Of a stretch of 64,000 nt of DNA, positions 60,008-64,000 are shown piece after piece. A model generated the notes under the pieces. That model saw nothing but the letters and a program-made list of their open reading frames with translations. It had not been told where the DNA came from and did not search any database. Every line of letters begins with the position of its first letter. The first letter of the stretch is position 1. A program made the translations under genes and the position numbers. This stretch comes from a virus, in the IMG/VR virus record IMGVR_UViG_3300027985_001833, positions 1 to 64,000 of that record; one strand, 5' to 3'.

Positions 60008-60049
60008 TTTATGGCTGGCATCGGCTGATTTGTGTCAAATCGAATTCCT

Positions 60050-60400
60050 TTATTGTAGAAAATCTAACCAATCATAAAAATCCTTTAAATCATAAAATAT
60101 TGCTATGTTATGTTTTTTTGCATATTCTATTTCGCCCAAAGTACCTGCCGACATTTCCCAACCTTTCACGACCACCATAGCATCACAGCGACTTAGCATA
60201 TTTAGGGTCGCTTCGATCCAAAAACCCTCACTCAAAGTGCCTGACATATATCTGCTAATTGTATGGGGACATATCGCCACCGCTCCATGCGAATACACTT
60301 GAAAACTAATTTCTTCTGCTGCCCTGATATTTTTTTCGACCATCCAAGCGTTGCCAGCCCTATATGGTCCGGCAATATATATCATTTTCATTTTTTTCAT
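60050..60400 (-). CDS. Nucleoside 2-deoxyribosyltransferase-like protein (DUF4406-type)
   Basis: This 116-aa protein starts with IYIAGPYRAG and has VEKNIRAAEEI, SEGFW and a SAGTLGEIEYAKKHN segment whose Glu matches the nucleophile position of the family. Relatives swap or remove deoxyribose on nucleosides, but phage DUF4406 proteins are mostly uncharacterised. It lies in the accessory group; a role in nucleotide recycling is possible. Confidence 0.65.
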   Translation of the reverse strand: MKKMKMIYIAGPYRAGNAWMVEKNIRAAEEISFQVYSHGAVAICPHTISRYMSGTLSEGFWIEATLNMLSRCDAMVVVKGWEMSAGTLGEIEYAKKHNIAIFYDLKDFYDWLDFLQ

Positions 60401-60618
60401 TTTGTATCTTTTTTCCTTACCATAAATGTATCAGTCATTTTGTTTCTTTTTTCTTTAACGTAGACAAATGAATCAAAAAAATCAGATACGAAACAAAATT
60501 GCTCGTGCCCTCTTGCTCTGCTAATCCTCCCCATCGAAATAACCTTAAGTACTCTTTTGATGACATCATACAACCGCATGCCGTCATCGTAATGTATTAT
60601 TATCTTCTTTTTAGCCAT
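60397..60618 (-). CDS. Small basic protein
   Basis: This 73-aa protein has IIIHYDDGMRLYDVIKRVLKVI and a basic C-terminus. It overlaps the deoxyribosyltransferase-like gene by ATGA. No family recognised. Confidence 0.5.
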   Translation of the reverse strand: MAKKKIIIHYDDGMRLYDVIKRVLKVISMGRISRARGHEQFCFVSDFFDSFVYVKEKRNKMTDTFMVRKKDTK

Positions 60619-60675
60619 GAAATCAATCCTCTGTGTTCACCTACCCATCTTTTCGGCTTGTTCACGCATCATTGC

Positions 60676-61536
60676 CTATGAATAAAATTCTACAAATTCT
60701 GTTTTTATTTGATTTACTAATTCACCAATGGCGATTTCAATAATCCAACCGCCAACATGCGCTGCTAAACCTTTGCGCTTCATGAACGGGGTTTGCTCCT
60801 GAAAACAACCTGCCTGTAACGCTTTGACATTACGATACCTTGGCATGTATTCGGCTTTGTGAAAATGCCCGATGCCAAGTATGTGTGGTTTCTGGCCGCC
60901 CTCCCAAGACTCAATAATTTTTTGAGATTTATACGAAAGTGCGTACGCAGTGCCACCATCAGGATGAACAAGTGCAATGCGCACATCTGTTGTCGGTAAA
61001 TTGACCGCTATTTGACCAAAATCAGCACCGACGAAAAAAAAATTTTTACAACATGCTTCAATCTGCGGACCAACGGCTAATCCTATTTCTCTGGTAAAAC
61101 TGGCATCGTGATTGCCTGTGATGAAATACGTCTTTGCTTTGGACGGAAGTTTTTTGATCAAAGTTGATAATACGTCCATTTGTCTATCAAAACCAACTTC
61201 ACGCAATTCAAACGTTTGCCCTCTATATATGCCATGGCCATCTAAAATATCGCCAGCACAATAAAAATCCCTTATGCCTTGTCTAAAGGCGTATTCGTAA
61301 AACGATACCAATGCGCTCTCGTTGCGATATAGCGAACCAATGTGCCAATCGCTAGTTAATGCTAATTTATATGATTTTCCTTTAGCAGCTATTTGGTATT
61401 TTTTTCCAGGTTCTGTTAATGCAAAGACTTTTTGCTGCTCTATTCGTAGCTGTTCTTGAAGTGCTCTATATTCCCCTTCGGTTATCGGTTTCTTGAATTC
61501 TGTCAGTTTGCGTTTTCTTGTTTTTCTCTCCGCCAT
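60676..61536 (-). CDS. Metallophosphoesterase (calcineurin-like)
   Basis: This 286-aa protein has the metallophosphoesterase motifs TSDWHIGS (D-x-H), AGDILDGHG (GD), ITGNHDASF (GNHD) and IGHFHKAEY (GHFH). The first 50 residues are basic and helical. The fold is seen in phosphatases, nucleases and SbcD-type proteins. The small phage version may act on DNA ends or nucleotides. The ATG at 61536 follows the upstream gene directly. Confidence 0.82.
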   Translation of the reverse strand: MAERKTRKRKLTEFKKPITEGEYRALQEQLRIEQQKVFALTEPGKKYQIAAKGKSYKLALTSDWHIGSLYRNESALVSFYEYAFRQGIRDFYCAGDILDGHGIYRGQTFELREVGFDRQMDVLSTLIKKLPSKAKTYFITGNHDASFTREIGLAVGPQIEACCKNFFFVGADFGQIAVNLPTTDVRIALVHPDGGTAYALSYKSQKIIESWEGGQKPHILGIGHFHKAEYMPRYRNVKALQAGCFQEQTPFMKRKGLAAHVGGWIIEIAIGELVNQIKTEFVEFYS

Positions 61537-61809
61537 TTAACACATCTCTTTTAATTTTTTTGCAACAGATTTAGAACCTGTCCATATGAACCGCCGACCG
61601 CATGCCACACGATAGTCTTCAAATCTACGCGCATATCGTGAAATTGCATAAATACTCAAATCGTAATTCTCCACAAACTCTCTTTGCCACATCCAGCAAT
61701 CACCAAGATCTTCTAACGCGTCCTCAATTTTTTTCATCGCAGGTTTGCTAAAAGTTGGCAATTCATCAACCGTCTTTTTCATAATTTTTGGTTTTCTTGC
61801 TCTTGGCAT
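61537..61809 (-). CDS. HTH-like small protein
   Basis: This 90-aa protein begins MPRARKPK (basic) and contains a WMWQREFVENYDLSIYAISRYARRF segment resembling a helix-turn-helix, followed by a basic RRFIWTGSKSVAKKLKEMC end. The start at 61809 is set by GGAGG. It probably binds DNA and may regulate the accessory operon. Confidence 0.5.
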   Translation of the reverse strand: MPRARKPKIMKKTVDELPTFSKPAMKKIEDALEDLGDCWMWQREFVENYDLSIYAISRYARRFEDYRVACGRRFIWTGSKSVAKKLKEMC

Positions 61810-61861
61810 GCGTAATCCTCCATTCTTCAATACGCATCATGACTAAATTTTCAAATAACAA

Positions 61862-61888
61862 TCATTATCTGTTTGATACAGATAATGA
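61862..61888. repeat. Perfect 10-bp inverted repeat in the leader
   Basis: TCATTATCTG and CAGATAATGA lie 7 bp apart, between the promoter at 61937-61964 and the HTH-like gene. No T-run follows on either strand, so a repressor site or RNA hairpin is likelier than a terminator. Confidence 0.65.
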
Positions 61889-61936
61889 AAAAATCGATGT
61901 TAGAATATTTATGCTTCATAAGCCATATACTATTAT

Positions 61937-61964
61937 ATTATACGGCCACATAAATTATTAACAA
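61937..61964 (-). promoter_or_regulatory. Promoter for the HTH-like/phosphoesterase operon
   Basis: The minus strand has -35 TTGTTA (61959-61964), a 16-bp spacer and a perfect -10 TATAAT (61937-61942), in a 276-bp gene-free stretch. The remaining DNA of this stretch is AT-rich without a reading frame. Confidence 0.55.
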
Positions 61965-62085
61965 ACGATTGCGCATTGCCAATAAACGAAAAAATATTCA
62001 ATATATTCTTTTCACCAATATATAATGATCACTTAGATATCAACGCATATTTATTTGCTAAAATAAATAATTATTTTTTTGATAT

Positions 62086-62469
62086 TTAAACATCAAATCC
62101 GTTTTGTTTTTTTTCTTCGCATGTGCAATTATCACACCCCGTACATTTCTTTGATTCTGATAATTCCTCATTGCAATTGCATATTCTATTTTTCAACACA
62201 ATTGTTTTAAGGAATTTCCATTTCCCATCGCAAATTACATCCATCGCGGCAGTCATTATTTTTGATTGCTCAACGCCGGTCTCAACCTCCAACAATACAT
62301 TATCACTTATTAATTTATAAATTCTACCTGCATTCGTCGCAATTAATGCTTTCAATTCATTCTTTCTATTGGGCATCGCATCCAATTCACTTTGATAAGT
62401 TTTGTTATCATTCAATAAACGAAAACATTCGACCGCGTTTTTCATTATTTGAGTAAATTTATCACTCAT
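62086..62469 (-). CDS. Cysteine-tailed small protein
   Basis: This 127-aa helical protein has a C-terminus rich in cysteine (ICNCNEELSESKKCTGCDNCTC), likely to bind one or two metals. The first 90 residues are helical with a KNELKALIATNAGRIY segment. Unknown family. Confidence 0.55.
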   Translation of the reverse strand: MSDKFTQIMKNAVECFRLLNDNKTYQSELDAMPNRKNELKALIATNAGRIYKLISDNVLLEVETGVEQSKIMTAAMDVICDGKWKFLKTIVLKNRICNCNEELSESKKCTGCDNCTCEEKKQNGFDV

Positions 62470-62503
62470 TTTACACTCCTTGTTAAATTCTTAATGCTGA
62501 AGT

Positions 62504-62713
62504 TCAATGTTTCTCTATCAAAATTTTTTTGGTTGGACGAAGATCAGTAATTTCAAAATCATATTCACTATCAACCACGGAACCAGATAACACTATCAAC
62601 GCTTGATCATCTTTATTTGTCCAACATTTTAGCAACATTGTTTCATGCTCTAACAAAATATCGCCTTCCATCGGGATAGTGATAACATCATTTTCATTTT
62701 TGATAATTGTCAT
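62504..62713 (-). CDS. Small acidic protein
   Basis: This 69-aa protein of strands (NDVITIPMEGDILLEHETMLLKC, YDFEITDL) overlaps the upstream gene by 20 bp with a GGAG site. Unknown function. Confidence 0.5.
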   Translation of the reverse strand: MTIIKNENDVITIPMEGDILLEHETMLLKCWTNKDDQALIVLSGSVVDSEYDFEITDLRPTKKILIEKH

Positions 62714-62924
62714 TATATATCTCCACTGCTTTTATTTTAGCATTCATCAGATTGGAAGCTTGAAATTCATAATTTGTTTTTTCAACGTCATATACAATTA
62801 ACATGAAATTCACTCCATATACACCATGCCTTTTTAAAATAGCCTTTGGTTTTTTTTTCAATATCCAAATTGGTGAATTGCCCCAACCTTTATTAATTCT
62901 CTTCCATGCACCACACTTCTTCAT
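62694..62924 (-). CDS. Small basic protein
   Basis: This 76-aa protein starts at the ATG 62924 (GGAAAG site). The first part is MKKCGAWKRINKGWG and the end has KTNYEFQASNLMNAKIKAVEIY. Strands and a helix suggest a compact fold. Unknown function. Confidence 0.45.
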   Translation of the reverse strand: MKKCGAWKRINKGWGNSPIWILKKKPKAILKRHGVYGVNFMLIVYDVEKTNYEFQASNLMNAKIKAVEIYNDNYQK

Positions 62925-62993
62925 AATTATCTTTCCATTATCAACACAACTATATTTTTTATTAACACCTAACAAAGGAATTTATGAATTCAA

Positions 62994-63299
62994 CTATACC
63001 GGAACGAATCTTTCTTGGTGACTTTTTTTCAATACAAGCATAGTCAACTTAATTGCCACAGGATTGTCTGCATTTTTTCTATATACCTCTAATACAGTTT
63101 TACCACCAAAGACGATTTCTTCCAACATTAACATTGCCTCGTTAAGATTTTTTTGTTTAACGTAAAGTTTACAAATAGCAACTCCTTCATCGCCAGATTG
63201 ACTATCAAACGATTCTTCAAAATTTCTCAATGCAGATATTATTTTTTGAATTTTCAAAAACGTACCAATTCTTTTCATTCTCAATTGAGTTCTTGTCAT
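62994..63299 (-). CDS. Small helical protein
   Basis: This 101-aa helical protein (LKIQKIISALRNFEES, NLNEAMLMLEEIVFGG) starts behind AAGGAG. One cysteine only. Unknown function. Confidence 0.5.
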   Translation of the reverse strand: MTRTQLRMKRIGTFLKIQKIISALRNFEESFDSQSGDEGVAICKLYVKQKNLNEAMLMLEEIVFGGKTVLEVYRKNADNPVAIKLTMLVLKKSHQERFVPV

Positions 63300-63432
63300 T
63301 TCATTCTCCTTGGTTGATTATCTATTTGTTATCCACCTTTTAACAATATAACCTCCAATTGAATGAAAGTAAAGAGATAATTACAAAAAAAGTTGTAAGT
63401 TTTTTTTAAAAACCTCCATCAAAAATAAAATA

Positions 63433-63684
63433 TTATGATTCACCACAATCACAATCAGAGCAACAACGTCTATCACATCTTGATGATTTTGGTTTTAAAA
63501 AAACCGAAATCTCGGGCTCTTTAAAATGTTTGAAAGAGCCCGTAACACAACGAGTATTCACATCTTGTATACTTATATTCCTAACGCCTGATGTACACTT
63601 ACCAAACAAATATTTGTAATAAATACAATTTCCGCACACACACTCTCTCTCTTGCCCTTTTTCATTTTCATTTTCATTCTTCAT
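63433..63684 (-). CDS. Cysteine-rich small protein
   Basis: This 83-aa protein has CVCGNCIYYK, FGKC and a C-terminal CDRRCCSDCDCG cluster, the pattern of small phage metal-binding proteins. The ATG at 63684 has AAGGAG ahead. A 10-bp GC-rich inverted repeat lies within it at 63513-63542. Confidence 0.55.
   Translation of the reverse strand: MKNENENEKGQERECVCGNCIYYKYLFGKCTSGVRNISIQDVNTRCVTGSFKHFKEPEISVFLKPKSSRCDRRCCSDCDCGES
63513..63542 (-). terminator. Terminator-like hairpin inside the Cys-rich gene
   Basis: CGGGCTCTTT and AAAGAGCCCG flank 10 bases; on the minus strand a T7 run follows nine bases after the stem. It lies within coding sequence, so its role as a terminator is doubtful. Confidence 0.3.
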
Positions 63685-63838
63685 TTGATTCAAACTCCTT
63701 AAAAATTACAGTTTTGTTTTTTTTAATAAGCTCTTTAAACACTAATTCCAACGCCGGAGCAGTACTTTTACTATCAAATAAAAATGAATTTAAATCATTT
63801 AATTCTTTTTTTTGACCAATTGTCAACTTTATTTTCAT
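63674..63838 (-). CDS. Small protein, 54 aa
   Basis: This 54-aa hydrophilic protein (MKIKLTIGQKKELNDLNSFL at the start, ending EFESNEE) overlaps the next gene by 11 bp. It carries the ribosome site for the following gene. Unknown function. Confidence 0.45.
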   Translation of the reverse strand: MKIKLTIGQKKELNDLNSFLFDSKSTAPALELVFKELIKKNKTVIFKEFESNEE

Positions 63839-63864
63839 TAATTTTCCTACGAGAATTTAAATCT

Positions 63865-63996
63865 TCAATTGATAATTCGCCTAATCCGCCCTTTTAACCA
63901 TCGCTTAATAGATGCATTTTCACGTTTTCTACGAATTTTATAATCTTCAAAATTTTCATCCAACTGACGTTTTGGTGGACCAATTTCAAGTTCCAT
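63865..63996 (-). CDS. Small conserved-type phage protein, 43 aa or longer
   Basis: The frame encodes PPKRQLDENFEDYKIRRKREN followed by IKRWLKGR and ends RRIIN. A KREN-KGR pattern recurs in small phage proteins. The ATG at 63996 is four bases from the window edge and the frame stays open, so the true start may lie outside the window. Confidence 0.5.
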   Translation of the reverse strand: MELEIGPPKRQLDENFEDYKIRRKRENASIKRWLKGRIRRIIN

Positions 63997-64000
63997 ACTT

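Overview
The window is a piece of the genome of a large, AT-rich, contractile-tailed phage (Caudoviricetes, myovirus morphology). The evidence is a tail sheath and tube, a tail chaperone with a programmed frameshift before a tape-measure gene, gpV/gpW/gpJ/gpI-type baseplate proteins, an HK97-type capsid with terminase and portal, and the phage's own DnaE polymerase, helicases, primase and SSB. Every gene I can support lies on the minus strand, so transcription runs from high to low coordinates. The host cannot be named. A holin followed by spanin-like membrane proteins suggests a Gram-negative host, but that is inference. No tRNA gene is intact and there is no CRISPR array, integrase or insertion sequence.

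Layout, in transcription order (right to left). 64000-57900: small accessory genes with a promoter and a leader palindrome, a metallophosphoesterase, a nucleoside-deoxyribosyltransferase-like protein, a membrane HEXXH protein and a likely small terminase. 57900-49700: two small virion-type proteins, large terminase, portal, Mu gpF-like minor head protein, XkdF-like protease/scaffold and major capsid protein. 50440-42470: an accessory virion module (coiled-coil, zinc-ribbon, fibre/decoration and LamG-like proteins plus a TIM-barrel hydrolase-like protein), then the head-tail connector. 42470-23110: tail completion, sheath, tube, -1 frameshifted chaperone, 870-aa tape measure, baseplate proteins and a fibre built of eight tandem repeats, with a glycosyltransferase beside it. 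22560-20700: small proteins, holin and two overlapping spanin-like genes.

20650-12025: UvsW-like helicase, winged-helix protein, a 229-bp non-coding stretch with long hairpins and G-tract repeats (candidate origin), DnaC-like loader, DnaB-like helicase, free-standing HNH endonuclease, DnaG-like primase and a sigma-like factor with an embedded zinc ribbon. 11990-6880: a compact operon of FAD oxidoreductase, NTP-pyrophosphatase/HAD fusion, class III aminotransferase, divergent ThyX and thymidylate-kinase-like protein. It is preceded by a consensus-like promoter whose -10 box runs into a 19-bp inverted repeat that looks like a structured leader or attenuator. I read this set as a candidate pathway for making or modifying a thymidine-type nucleotide; the chemistry is inferred. 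6880-1: DnaE interrupted by an HNH-containing intein, an HU-like protein, a zinc-finger/HTH protein, a UvsY-like protein and an SSB with an acidic repeat tail that runs off the window.

Genes are packed tightly, with many ATGA/TAATG overlaps. No gene-free stretch exceeds about 280 bp. The main gaps (61810-62085, 18709-18937, 11892-12024, 13889-14012, 15550-15668, 63300-63432) are described where they hold something; 63300-63432 shows nothing convincing.
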